A model generated the notes under the pieces. The model saw nothing but the letters and a program-made list of their open reading frames with translations, did not search any database and was not told where the DNA came from. Of a DNA stretch of 15,760 nt, positions 6,076-15,415 are shown in pieces. The stretch lies in contig JALVDQ010000051.1 of the NCBI GenBank assembly GCA_027008885.1, positions 1 to 15,760 on the forward strand, in the 5' to 3' direction. Numbering within the stretch: position 1 is the stretch's first letter; each line of letters begins with the position of its first letter. The DNA comes from Thiotrichaceae bacterium. GTDB lineage: Bacteria > Pseudomonadota > Gammaproteobacteria > Thiotrichales > Thiotrichaceae. The position numbers were made by a program, and so were the translations under genes.

Positions 6076-9000
6076 TTGTCCCGGTTAACCAGACTTAGAG
6101 ATATTCTCAAGGATACTTCATTGACAAATGCAAAAAAGAAAATTGCCATTGTTGGCATGGCGTGTCGTTTTCCCGGCGAGGCAAATTCACCTGAGGCATT
6201 TTGGGATGTTTTAAAAAATGGCAAAGATGTTGTAACTGAGGTTAGCTCGGAACGCTGGGGAACCAACTTTTATCAGCATCCAAATAAAAAAGAACCAGGA
6301 AAAAGTTATACCTTTTCTGCGGGTGTATTACCTCATGTAGACGAATTTGATGCGAGTTTCTTTGGGATTTCTCCCCGTGAAGCGGCTCAAATGGATCCGC
6401 AACAAAGATTATTACTGGAGTTGACCTGGGAGGCACTGGAAGACGGGCAGCAAATTCCTGAATCTCTGGCGGGTTCACAATGTGCGGTCTACATTGGTAT
6501 CGCAAGTACCGATTATGCCCACCGCCGTATGGATGATTTAAGCTCTCTCGATCCCTATTCAATGACGGGCAATACCGCCAGTATTGCATCCAACCGGATC
6601 TCCTATATTTATGATCTGCATGGTCCGAGTGTCTCTGTTGATACCGCCTGTTCTTCCTCACTGGTTGCCTTGCATCAGGCATGTAATGCGATATGGAGTG
6701 GCGATGCTCCAAGCGCAATTACGGGTGGTGTCAATATGCTATTGCATCCGTTTGGCTTTATTGGTTTTTCCAAGGCATCCATGTTGTCGCCGCGCGGACG
6801 CTGTCGGGCATTTGATGCGACAGGTGATGGTTATGTCAGGGCGGAAGGCTCGGCAATCCTGTTTCTGAAGCCGCTGGAAGATGCCGAGGCAGATGGCGAT
6901 CCGGTGCATGCGGTAATCGTGGATACAGGAATTAACAGCGATGGACATACGAACGGGATTACCTTGCCAAGTGCAGAAGGTCAGGCAATGCTGTTACAAA
7001 AAGTTTATGACAGGGCAGAAATTGATCCCGATGATCTTTGCTATGTTGAAGCGCACGGCACCGGTACTGCCGTTGGTGATCCACTGGAAGCCGCAGCACT
7101 CGCCAAGGTGATTGCCCGCAAGCGTAGCCGACCGCTACCCATCGGTTCAGCCAAAACCAATCTGGGGCATCTCGAAACCGCTTCAGGCATGGCGGGTCTG
7201 CTTAAAGTCATCCTGAGCCTGAAAAATCGCGCGATTCCGCCTTCTTTACACTTTAATGAACCCAATCCCAATATTGATTTTGAAGCGGATCAACTATCTG
7301 TGGTGACTTCCTTAACTGCGCTTGAAGAATCCGCAAAACCGTTATTAATGGGGGTCAACTCGTTTGGTTTTGGTGGCGCGAATGCACACGCCATTATTGA
7401 AGAATACAAACCAGGAACACGGAAAAAATCAGGCAGGCGTAAAAATATGCAAAAAAAGGGGGGGATGGGTAGTCAAACTACCAGCCTGCCTCTATTTTTA
7501 TCAGCACACAATAACACTGCGTTAAAGGCAATGGCTGGGCAATATCGTGATTTACTTCAGCATGACGGTATTAATTATGATGATGTCGCCTGGTCTGCGT
7601 ATAAAAACAGGCAATTATTAAAACAGGGTCTTGCGGTTCATGCAGACAGGGTGGAAGATATTATTGAATGCCTGCATGCTTATTCACAGGGGGAGTTGCA
7701 TACGGGGGCGACAACTGCCTCCCGCCTTGAATCAATTGATCAAAAACCAGTCAAAATGGCTTTGGTTTTTTCAGGAAATGGCTCTCAATGGCAGGGTATG
7801 GGTTGTGAATTGCTGGAAACAGAACCGCTATTTCTGGAAACAGTTAAAGAAGTTGACCAGCTCTTAAAAAAATATGATGACATTTCATTAATTGATGAGT
7901 TCAAGGCAAGTGAGGAACAAAGCCGCTTGCAGGAAACAGAAATTGCACAGCCACTGTTATTTGCACTGCAAGTGGGGCTGGTGCGTGTGCTTGAGTCCAA
8001 AGGACTTCATGCGGATGCGGTAGTCGGTCATAGTGTCGGTGAAGTAGCGGCAGCCTGGGCTGCGGGTGTGCTGACCCTGGAAGATGCGGTAAGGGTTATC
8101 TATCAGCGCAGTCACGCACAGGGCAAAACTCGTGGGGCAGGGCGCATGGCTGCTGCTGCCATGGGTGAAGTCGAAATGAAGTTGTTGCTTGAAGAACTGC
8201 AACTAAAAGATGAGGTTTGTATTGCAGGTATCAACAGTCCAAAGTCAGTGACCTTGTCTGGCTCGCTCAAGTCGCTTCAGATTATCGCTCAACACTTTGA
8301 AGAAAATGGCTTGTTTTACCGTATACTTGATCTTGATTATGCCTTTCATAGTCCTGCCATGGATGCGGTCGAAGATGATATTATTAATTCACTGCAGGGC
8401 TTGACCTTAAACAGGGTAAAACGCCGTTTTTATTCAACCGTTACAGGCAGGGTAGTTGCTTCCAAAAAGCTTGGCGCGGAGTACTGGTGGAAGAATATTC
8501 GTCAGCCTGTAATGTTTGCAGCCGCCATGGACAAGCTGCTTGTGGATGGCTATCAGGTTTTTCTTGAGATTGGACCGCATCCGGTATTGCGAACCTATGT
8601 GAATGAATGTGGCAGGGAATATGAAAACCAGATCCAGACCTTTCCGACGATTAAACGTCAGGCAGAATCAAAAAATGCGCTGCTAAATTCATTATATAAC
8701 TGTTATCTGTGTGCCTGTAAAATCAAGGAAAAAGTTGTTTTTCCTGGTAAATACAATAGTTTGTCTCTACCTCATTATCCCTGGCAAAGAGAAAAGCACT
8801 GGTATACCCTAACCGCAGAAGGTTATGACCTGGTTAACCGTCGGCGTAACCATCCCCTGCTGGGTTATCGGCTTAAAGACCATGAATCAAGCTGGGAAAA
8901 CCAGATAGATAGTGAGTTATTTTCTTACCTGAAGGATCATGTCGTCGATGGCGGTGCTGTTTTTCCCGCTGCTGCCTATGTAGAGATGGCGCTTGCTGCT

Positions 9001-12000
9001 TCTCTGGAATGGTTTGGTGATGAACCCGATATTGATAAAAATGATGAAAATAATAATGTAAACAAGACAACAACTCAGTGGGAAATAGAAAATCTTGAAA
9101 TAAGAGCGCCTATTGTACTTGATCACAGTAAGGTGATTCGTTTTAAACTTTTTTCAAAAGATGGCAATTTTATCATCAGCAGCCGGGATCGACTCACTGA
9201 TAATCCCTGGACTGAAAATGTAGTCGGTCGTCTGGTTGGAAAAACCAGCCGCAAAGCACCTCAAAAATTACATCTGGATTCTTTTATAAAGGCATCCAGA
9301 AAAGTGATATCTTCTGCGGGTCATTACAAGCTGACCGAAGCGGTCGGTTTATCCTATGGTTCGACGTTTCAGGGCGTTGATCGTGTCTGGGTGTCGGCAT
9401 TAACCGGAACTGAAAAAAGTGCTCTGGCAAAACTGCTGCTACCGCAAGAGTTAGTGGGCAAAAGCAGTGATTACCTGCTCCATCCGGCAATGCTGGATGC
9501 GGGTTTCCAGGTACTCGTCGATATTTTTTCTGAAAAAATTGAAGAGGGACAGCAGGCGGCATTGATCCCTGTGCAAATAGGCAAGCTCTATTACTACCAT
9601 GACATGAGTGAGTTGTCCTATCTGTCTGTCAGGATTATAAAACAAAGCCCTCAATCGGTACTCGCAGACTATATGTTGCTGGACTCTGCTGGCAATGTTC
9701 TTGCCGAGTTGAGAAATTGCCGCTTTAGAGGAGTACAGTTAAGTCGCAGCGTTCAGACTTTACCCGCTGCCTATGAATTTAAAGCCGTTGTAAAACCACA
9801 TCTTTTGCCTGCAAGACAATCAGCTGTGGCAGAGCCCGTAGCGTTGGTATCGCGCGCTATTGAGTACCTGAAAGAGCATGAAAATGAATTTCAGCAGAGC
9901 AAGCATTATCAGGAAGTCTTGCCCCTGTTTGATGTTATGGTTTCCATGTTTGCATGGGAGGCAATTCAGAAACTCAACCCTAAAGGTGATGAATTTACTT
10001 TAGAATCTCTGGCGGAACAGGCGCATATTGAATCCTTAAAATTCCCCTTGTTATCACGTTTGCTGAATATCCTGGTTGAGGATGACCTTGCCACTTACGA
10101 AAATGGTCAATGGTTGCTGGCTACTGAAAGTGAACTTCCTGCGGCAGAAGACATCTGGTTGTCTGTACTCGGTGATTCTCCGGCCTACCTGCCCGAACTG
10201 ATGTTGTTGGGACGTTGTGGCAAGCATCTGGCGGATGTTTTACAGCACAAGATTGAGCCAGAAAGCTTGCTGTTTTCAAGCAAAAGCAGTATTCAGGAAC
10301 ACTGGAGTGGAGCTTCTCCAAGTAATTTAAGCATGAATCTTGCCCTGCTTGATATGGTTCAGGAGATTGTAGCAGACTGGCCTGCCAATCAGCGTTTGCG
10401 CATTGTTGAAATTGGTGCAAATGATACCGAGATTAGCCGTCTGATTTTACCTGTTCTTCCCCAGGAACAATGCGATTATCTCTATCTTCACAATAATGAA
10501 GAAGCTCTGGTTAATGCCACATTTGATCTGGAAAACTGGTCTTTTGTCAAAACCCAATTAATTGATTTAAGTCTTGATCTGAACCTTGCTGAAAACCACA
10601 TAGACTTTGCCAGTTATGATATTGTGATCGCTGCAAATACGCTCTACCATTCAGATGATTTATTAAAAGTACAGGCGAATATTAAAAAATTATTATCCCC
10701 CAAAGGTGTTTTATTACTGCTTGAAAGGCAGTCAGACCGCTTTATGGATATGACCTTTGGCTTGCAAACTGACTGGTGGAGCCACACTACAGATGTGCGA
10801 AATCCGGTACCACTTTTAATGACGGCAAATGAATGGCGCAATACATTAAGAGAAACCGGTTTTGATCAGGTTGAACTATTGATAGAGCCTGAAGCAACGG
10901 GCGATATTGGTGCCTTTCTGGTTGCCGCCAATCACGACAATGAAATAAAGCCGGAAGATCTGGATTCTGCTTTGACTGAGCAGCAATCAGAAGAAAAGCA
11001 GTCTGTAAAAACCTGGATGATTCTCAAGGATGATTCAGTTGTTTCAAATACACTTGCTCATGCATTTGAACAGGAGCTAAAAAATGCGGGTCAACAAATT
11101 GTCATCGTAGAACACGGACAAACCTATAAAAGGCTTGGACTAACCCATTTTGCGATCAATTTTGACGAGGACAAAAGAGATACAGAAGAACATTTTGATC
11201 ACATTATCGAGACTTTGGACAAACTTGATTTGCACTGTGATCAGATAATCCATTTGATGGGAATACGCTGGCACGATGATACTTCCCCGGATTTTTCCGA
11301 TCTGGGTTTGCAAAACCTGCGTTGCAGCAGCACCCTTGACCTGATTCAGGGGCTTGAAAAAAATTGTGCAGATTTTCCAGAGTTAACCCTGGTTACTTCT
11401 GGTGGAGCAACGGTTGCAGCAGATCAGAACATATTTAATTTCTCCAGCAATCCTTCTCAGGCGGCACTCTGGGGGCTGGGTCGGGTGATTATGAATGAAC
11501 AGCCTGAACTGGGCTGTAAACTGATTGACCTGCAAGGTAAATTTGATGCTGATATAACAAGTCGTTTGCTCCTGGATGAATTTTTTAATAAAGACACTCA
11601 AGATAGCACTAGTCAGGATCCAGAAAAGAATCCTGAAAATGAAATTATCCTCTGCGAAAATGCGCGTCATGTCTTGCGTATGAAGCGCATATCACTTGCG
11701 AGTGAAGCGCAGCAACAGGAGAAAAAAAATCTGGATTACTGTCTCAAATTCAGTACACCCGGTCAGTTAAAAAATCTCTTCTGGCAGGAATTACCCGAGC
11801 AATTTTTGCAGGCAGATGAAATAGAAATAAAGCCTCACGCGGCAGGTCTCAATTTCAGGGATGTCATGTATGCCATGGGATTGCTGTCTGATGAAGCAGT
11901 GGAAAATGGCTTTGCCGGACCAACCCTGGGGATGGAGGTTTCAGGCACAGTCGTTAAAGTTGGTAGCGCCGTAACTGACTTTAAAAAAGGTGATGAGGTC

Positions 12001-14055
12001 GTGGGTTTTGCACCCGCCTGTTTTAGTTCCCGGGTTATCACCCAAACCACAGCAATTACACATAAACCCGCAAGCTGGAGTTTTGAAGAAGCAGCAACAA
12101 TTCCGACCACCTTCTTTACTGTTTATTATGCCCTGAAACATCTGGCACAGATTCAGCCAGGTGAAAAAATACTGATTCATGGCGCCGCAGGGGGAGTGGG
12201 CATAGCCGCAATTCAGTATGCCCGTTATTGCGGTGCCGAGATTTTTGCCACAGCTGGCAGTGATGAAAAACGTGACTTTGTTCGGCTTCTTGGGGCTGAT
12301 CATGTAATGGACTCGCGTTCACTGGCTTTTGCCGACGATATTATGCGTATCACGGAAGGTCAGGGTATTGATATTGTGCTTAACTCTCTGGCGGGAGAAG
12401 CGATTACGCGAAATCTTTCAGTATTAAAGCCTTTTGGACGTTTCCTGGAACTGGGTAAGCGTGATTTTTATGAAAACAGCAAGATTGGCTTAAGACCATT
12501 CAGAAATAATATTTCCTATTTTGGTATCGACGCGGATCAACTGTTGATAGAACGTCCTGAATTGGCAAATAGGCTTTTCAGGGAAGTGATGGAGCTGTTT
12601 GAAGATGGCTGCTTGCGACCTATGCCGTATCGCAGTTTCCCTGCCAGACGGGTAGAAGATGCTTTCCGTTATATGCAGCAGTCCCGCCAGATTGGTAAGG
12701 TTGTGCTGTCATTTATGCATGATAATGCGATCCCGGACGAGATGATACAACGATTGCATACCTCCAGTGATAATTTTTCCTGTGCAGACAAAGGCACTTA
12801 CCTTGTTACCGGTGGTTTGAGTGGCTTTGGATTAAAAACAGCTACCTGGTTAGTCGAAAAGGGAGCAAAAACACTGGTTTTAATCAGCCGCAGCGCAAAA
12901 CTAAGCGATGATGCCGAAGAGACAATAAACAGGCTGAAAAATCAGGGTGTCAAAGTTTATAAGCGTGCTTGTGATGTAACAGACAAGAAGGCTTTAACTG
13001 CACTCATAGCAGAAATACAACAGGTATTGCCTCCTCTAAAGGGAGTAGTCCATGCGGCAATGGTGTTAGACGACGCTCTGATTCGAAATATGACACAGCA
13101 ACAACTTTTAAGTGTCATGGCTCCTAAAGTGACTGGCGCGTGGAACCTGCATGAGGCAACTCTGGAAACAGAACTGGACTTCTTTATTTTGTATTCTTCG
13201 GCAACCACATTTGTCGGTAATCCCGGACAGGCAAATTATGTTGCCGCCAATAGTTTTCTGGAGTCCCTGGCAAACTATCGTCGCAAACAGGGCTTGCCCG
13301 CGCATTATGCCGCCTGGGGTGCGATTTCTGATGTAGGTTTTCTGGCACGCAATGAAGAAATCAAGGATGCCTTGCAATCACGCCTGGGTGGAGAGGCATT
13401 GAGTTCAGATCAGGCACTAAAAATGCTGGACAAATTACTTCTTGGCGATAAGGCTGGTGCTGCCTTTATTGATCTTGACTGGGGCGTTATTCAAAGGGTT
13501 ATGCCTGCTGCCAATAGCGCAAAATATGAAGAATTAAGACGTCAGGTTAAATCTTCCGATAATGATCAGCATGAAGATATTCAGACTTTAATTGCAAATC
13601 TTGGTCATGCAGAAATACAGGAACTTGTGATTGATTTATTGCTTGATGAAATTGAACATATTTTGCGTTTGCCACGTGAGAAACTTGATATTGAGCAGTC
13701 TGTTTTTGATCTGGGCATGGACTCACTCATGGGGATGGAACTGGTTCTGGCGATTGAAGAGCGCTTTGCCGTAAAATTGCCTGTTATGGCATTAACCGAA
13801 GGTGCAAATATCCAGAGAATTGCAGAACGCATAACAGAACAACTGGTGGGTACTGACAGTGGTGTCAGCAATGCCGATCAGCCAGATGAACATCGGGAAA
13901 GTATCAGCATAGCCGCCTCACGTCACGGTCATGCAGAACATATGACCGAAGAAGAATCAGCGAAATTATCCAGACAACTGATTGAGGATGCCATAAAATC
14001 TGGAGATAGCTCCGGAGATAACAAGGTGCAAGAAAAAAACAATGACAATGACTAA
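6076..14055 (+). CDS. Single-module reducing polyketide synthase (KS-AT-DH-MT*-KR*-ER-KR-ACP)
   Basis: This is a 2659-residue multidomain enzyme. KS (about 22-445) has the triad C192 (DTACSSS), H327 (HGTGT) and H365 (NLGH). AT (about 557-870) has S653 in GHSVGE; YAFH at 755-758 favours malonyl-CoA. DH (about 925-1235) has H955 in HVVDGGAVFP and D1141 in DAGFQ. A C-methyltransferase fold (about 1250-1640) has a degenerate SAM motif, EIGANDTEIS at 1445-1454. A structural KR half follows (about 1650-1830). ER (about 1870-2215) has HGAAGGVG at 2035-2042. KR (from 2236) has TGGLSGFG, an LDD motif (2331-2333, B-type), K2351, S2375, Y2388 and N2392. ACP has S2550 in LGMDSL. There is no thioesterase. 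The order is that of fungal highly reducing iterative PKSs. The start is TTG, with AAGG 6 bp upstream and an in-frame TAG just before. The AOS gene overlaps its end. Iterative use is inferred. Confidence 0.95.
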   Translation: MSRLTRLRDILKDTSLTNAKKKIAIVGMACRFPGEANSPEAFWDVLKNGKDVVTEVSSERWGTNFYQHPNKKEPGKSYTFSAGVLPHVDEFDASFFGISPREAAQMDPQQRLLLELTWEALEDGQQIPESLAGSQCAVYIGIASTDYAHRRMDDLSSLDPYSMTGNTASIASNRISYIYDLHGPSVSVDTACSSSLVALHQACNAIWSGDAPSAITGGVNMLLHPFGFIGFSKASMLSPRGRCRAFDATGDGYVRAEGSAILFLKPLEDAEADGDPVHAVIVDTGINSDGHTNGITLPSAEGQAMLLQKVYDRAEIDPDDLCYVEAHGTGTAVGDPLEAAALAKVIARKRSRPLPIGSAKTNLGHLETASGMAGLLKVILSLKNRAIPPSLHFNEPNPNIDFEADQLSVVTSLTALEESAKPLLMGVNSFGFGGANAHAIIEEYKPGTRKKSGRRKNMQKKGGMGSQTTSLPLFLSAHNNTALKAMAGQYRDLLQHDGINYDDVAWSAYKNRQLLKQGLAVHADRVEDIIECLHAYSQGELHTGATTASRLESIDQKPVKMALVFSGNGSQWQGMGCELLETEPLFLETVKEVDQLLKKYDDISLIDEFKASEEQSRLQETEIAQPLLFALQVGLVRVLESKGLHADAVVGHSVGEVAAAWAAGVLTLEDAVRVIYQRSHAQGKTRGAGRMAAAAMGEVEMKLLLEELQLKDEVCIAGINSPKSVTLSGSLKSLQIIAQHFEENGLFYRILDLDYAFHSPAMDAVEDDIINSLQGLTLNRVKRRFYSTVTGRVVASKKLGAEYWWKNIRQPVMFAAAMDKLLVDGYQVFLEIGPHPVLRTYVNECGREYENQIQTFPTIKRQAESKNALLNSLYNCYLCACKIKEKVVFPGKYNSLSLPHYPWQREKHWYTLTAEGYDLVNRRRNHPLLGYRLKDHESSWENQIDSELFSYLKDHVVDGGAVFPAAAYVEMALAASLEWFGDEPDIDKNDENNNVNKTTTQWEIENLEIRAPIVLDHSKVIRFKLFSKDGNFIISSRDRLTDNPWTENVVGRLVGKTSRKAPQKLHLDSFIKASRKVISSAGHYKLTEAVGLSYGSTFQGVDRVWVSALTGTEKSALAKLLLPQELVGKSSDYLLHPAMLDAGFQVLVDIFSEKIEEGQQAALIPVQIGKLYYYHDMSELSYLSVRIIKQSPQSVLADYMLLDSAGNVLAELRNCRFRGVQLSRSVQTLPAAYEFKAVVKPHLLPARQSAVAEPVALVSRAIEYLKEHENEFQQSKHYQEVLPLFDVMVSMFAWEAIQKLNPKGDEFTLESLAEQAHIESLKFPLLSRLLNILVEDDLATYENGQWLLATESELPAAEDIWLSVLGDSPAYLPELMLLGRCGKHLADVLQHKIEPESLLFSSKSSIQEHWSGASPSNLSMNLALLDMVQEIVADWPANQRLRIVEIGANDTEISRLILPVLPQEQCDYLYLHNNEEALVNATFDLENWSFVKTQLIDLSLDLNLAENHIDFASYDIVIAANTLYHSDDLLKVQANIKKLLSPKGVLLLLERQSDRFMDMTFGLQTDWWSHTTDVRNPVPLLMTANEWRNTLRETGFDQVELLIEPEATGDIGAFLVAANHDNEIKPEDLDSALTEQQSEEKQSVKTWMILKDDSVVSNTLAHAFEQELKNAGQQIVIVEHGQTYKRLGLTHFAINFDEDKRDTEEHFDHIIETLDKLDLHCDQIIHLMGIRWHDDTSPDFSDLGLQNLRCSSTLDLIQGLEKNCADFPELTLVTSGGATVAADQNIFNFSSNPSQAALWGLGRVIMNEQPELGCKLIDLQGKFDADITSRLLLDEFFNKDTQDSTSQDPEKNPENEIILCENARHVLRMKRISLASEAQQQEKKNLDYCLKFSTPGQLKNLFWQELPEQFLQADEIEIKPHAAGLNFRDVMYAMGLLSDEAVENGFAGPTLGMEVSGTVVKVGSAVTDFKKGDEVVGFAPACFSSRVITQTTAITHKPASWSFEEAATIPTTFFTVYYALKHLAQIQPGEKILIHGAAGGVGIAAIQYARYCGAEIFATAGSDEKRDFVRLLGADHVMDSRSLAFADDIMRITEGQGIDIVLNSLAGEAITRNLSVLKPFGRFLELGKRDFYENSKIGLRPFRNNISYFGIDADQLLIERPELANRLFREVMELFEDGCLRPMPYRSFPARRVEDAFRYMQQSRQIGKVVLSFMHDNAIPDEMIQRLHTSSDNFSCADKGTYLVTGGLSGFGLKTATWLVEKGAKTLVLISRSAKLSDDAEETINRLKNQGVKVYKRACDVTDKKALTALIAEIQQVLPPLKGVVHAAMVLDDALIRNMTQQQLLSVMAPKVTGAWNLHEATLETELDFFILYSSATTFVGNPGQANYVAANSFLESLANYRRKQGLPAHYAAWGAISDVGFLARNEEIKDALQSRLGGEALSSDQALKMLDKLLLGDKAGAAFIDLDWGVIQRVMPAANSAKYEELRRQVKSSDNDQHEDIQTLIANLGHAEIQELVIDLLLDEIEHILRLPREKLDIEQSVFDLGMDSLMGMELVLAIEERFAVKLPVMALTEGANIQRIAERITEQLVGTDSGVSNADQPDEHRESISIAASRHGHAEHMTEEESAKLSRQLIEDAIKSGDSSGDNKVQEKNNDND
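7431..7491 (+). repeat. A/G-tract repeat copy 3 inside the PKS, KS-AT linker
   Basis: Positions 7441-7470 match the 15656-15685 repeat at 27 of 30 bases, with no length change, and the next three bases (AGT) also agree. In the PKS frame it encodes KNMQKKGGMG (residues 456-465), in the variable linker between KS and AT. Where the other copy has TAA in this register, the PKS copy has CAA. It is bracketed by AGGCAGGC (7431-7438) and GCCTGCCT (7484-7491), perfect 8-bp inverted arms. Confidence 0.85.
7451..7482 (+). promoter_or_regulatory. A7G7 tract with in-frame A AAA AAG heptamer and downstream hairpin
   Basis: Seven A (7451-7457) are followed by seven G (7458-7464). A AAA AAG at 7452-7458 is in the correct zero frame for -1 slippage, the same heptamer as in E. 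coli dnaX. A perfect GGTAGT/ACTACC stem with a CAA loop lies at 7468-7482. A -1 shift reaches TAG at 7470-7472. Loss of one G also meets a stop about 22 codons on. Frameshifting or phase variation is a hypothesis. Confidence 0.4.
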
Positions 14056-15415
14056 AAAAAGTAATCTGTTTGGACTTAGTGGCTCGGTAAAAGACCAGTT
14101 GGCACAAAAAATGCTGGAGAAACGCCTGAAAAAAGTCACTGAAGCAGAATTGAAGAAGGGAGATGTGGTGCGTCCACGCAAATCGTTGTCATTCAACTCC
14201 AAAATACCTGATGAATTTTACCGTTTTGACAAGTTTCCCGGTTATCAGCAAATTCGTATTCTGGAAACAGGTGGCAAGCAACTCGGTGTTGCCAGCCCTT
14301 TCTTTAAGACACATGAGGGAGTTGCGAGAAATACAACGCAAATCAATGGACATGACTACCTTAATTTTGCGAGCTACAACTACCTGGATTTATGTGGTCA
14401 TCCTGAAGTCTCACAAGCAGCCAAAGATGCCATAGATCAATATGGCACCAGTGCCTCAGCGAGTCGTCCGGTGGCAGGAGAACGTCCTGTGCAGCGAGAG
14501 CTGGAGAAGGAGCTGGCAAAACTTTATGACGTGGATGATGCCATCGTTTTTGTTAGTGGGCATGCGACCAATGTCACCACGATTGGGTATTTGTTTGGAC
14601 CCAAGGATTTAATTCTGCATGACTCCCTGATACATAACAGTATCGTTCAGGGAGGGCAGCTTTCCGGTGCGACACGTTTGCCATTTCCACATAATGACTG
14701 GCAAGCTCTGGATGAGTTACTGTTTCAGCAGCGAAAAAATTATGAGCGGGTTTTAATTGTTATAGAAGGAATCTATAGCATGGATGGTGACTATCCCGAC
14801 TTAAAACGCTTTATTGAAATAAAAGAACGCCATAAAGCTTTTTTAATGGTAGATGAAGCCCATTCACTCGGAGTTTTGGGTGAACGTGGTCATGGCATTA
14901 AGGAACATGCAGGCGTTGATGGGCATGAAGTTGATATCTGGATGGGAACCCTGAGCAAGACACTGGCAAGTTGCGGTGGTTATATTGCAGGTGAAAAAGC
15001 ATTGGTCGAACATTTAAAATATTCTGCCCCCGGCTTTTTATACAGCGTTGGCATGGCTCCACCGGTTGCCGCATCCGCCCTGGCAGCTCTCAAAATACTG
15101 GACAGGGAGCCACAACGAGTTCAGCATTTAAAAGAAAGAGGTCAGCAATTCCTCTCGCTTGCCCAGGAAAATGGCTTGAATGTTGGCTCAAGTGCCGGTT
15201 TATCTGTGATTCCTGTTATTACGGGAAGTTCTGCAACGGCCGGACGTCTGGCAAATGCCTGTTTTGAACGCAATATCAATGTGCAGCCCATCTTTTATCC
15301 TGCGGTACAGGAAGGCATGGCGCGCTTGCGCTTTTTTATTTGTTCTTCTCATACCGAAGAACAAATAGAACAAACAGTAAAGATACTGCTTGAAGAAATG
15401 AACAAGCTTAAATAA
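14042..15415 (+). CDS. Alpha-oxoamine synthase (PLP-dependent acyl/amino-acid condensing enzyme)
   Basis: This 457-residue fold-type I PLP enzyme belongs to the family of BioF, 5-aminolevulinate synthase, KBL and serine palmitoyltransferase. These condense an acyl thioester with an amino acid, usually with loss of CO2. Visible motifs are YLNFASYNYLDL (106-117), GTSASASRPVAGE (135-147), H198 (ring-stacking His in LIHNS), DEAHS (D271, H274) and the Schiff-base lysine K306 in GTLSKTLASCGG. The core starts near residue 103, so there is an N-terminal extension of about 60 residues compared with BioF, possibly for contact with the PKS ACP. The start codon lies inside the last codons of the PKS (14-bp overlap; ATG 14048 is an alternative), implying translational coupling. 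The PKS has no thioesterase, so chain release as an alpha-aminoketone is the likely role, as for FUM8 in fumonisin biosynthesis. A stray biotin-pathway BioF is less likely. The amino acid used is unknown. Confidence 0.9.
   Translation: MTMTKKSNLFGLSGSVKDQLAQKMLEKRLKKVTEAELKKGDVVRPRKSLSFNSKIPDEFYRFDKFPGYQQIRILETGGKQLGVASPFFKTHEGVARNTTQINGHDYLNFASYNYLDLCGHPEVSQAAKDAIDQYGTSASASRPVAGERPVQRELEKELAKLYDVDDAIVFVSGHATNVTTIGYLFGPKDLILHDSLIHNSIVQGGQLSGATRLPFPHNDWQALDELLFQQRKNYERVLIVIEGIYSMDGDYPDLKRFIEIKERHKAFLMVDEAHSLGVLGERGHGIKEHAGVDGHEVDIWMGTLSKTLASCGGYIAGEKALVEHLKYSAPGFLYSVGMAPPVAASALAALKILDREPQRVQHLKERGQQFLSLAQENGLNVGSSAGLSVIPVITGSSATAGRLANACFERNINVQPIFYPAVQEGMARLRFFICSSHTEEQIEQTVKILLEEMNKLK

Noticed and set aside
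6121..6123. Alternative TTG start for the PKS (MTNAKKKIAIVG)
   Set aside because: The TTG at 6076 has AAGG at good spacing and directly follows an in-frame stop. The 15 extra residues look like a normal N-terminal lead to the KS.
7458..7469. G-quadruplex from the G7 and GGG runs
   Set aside because: Only two G runs lie close together; four are needed for a convincing intramolecular quadruplex.
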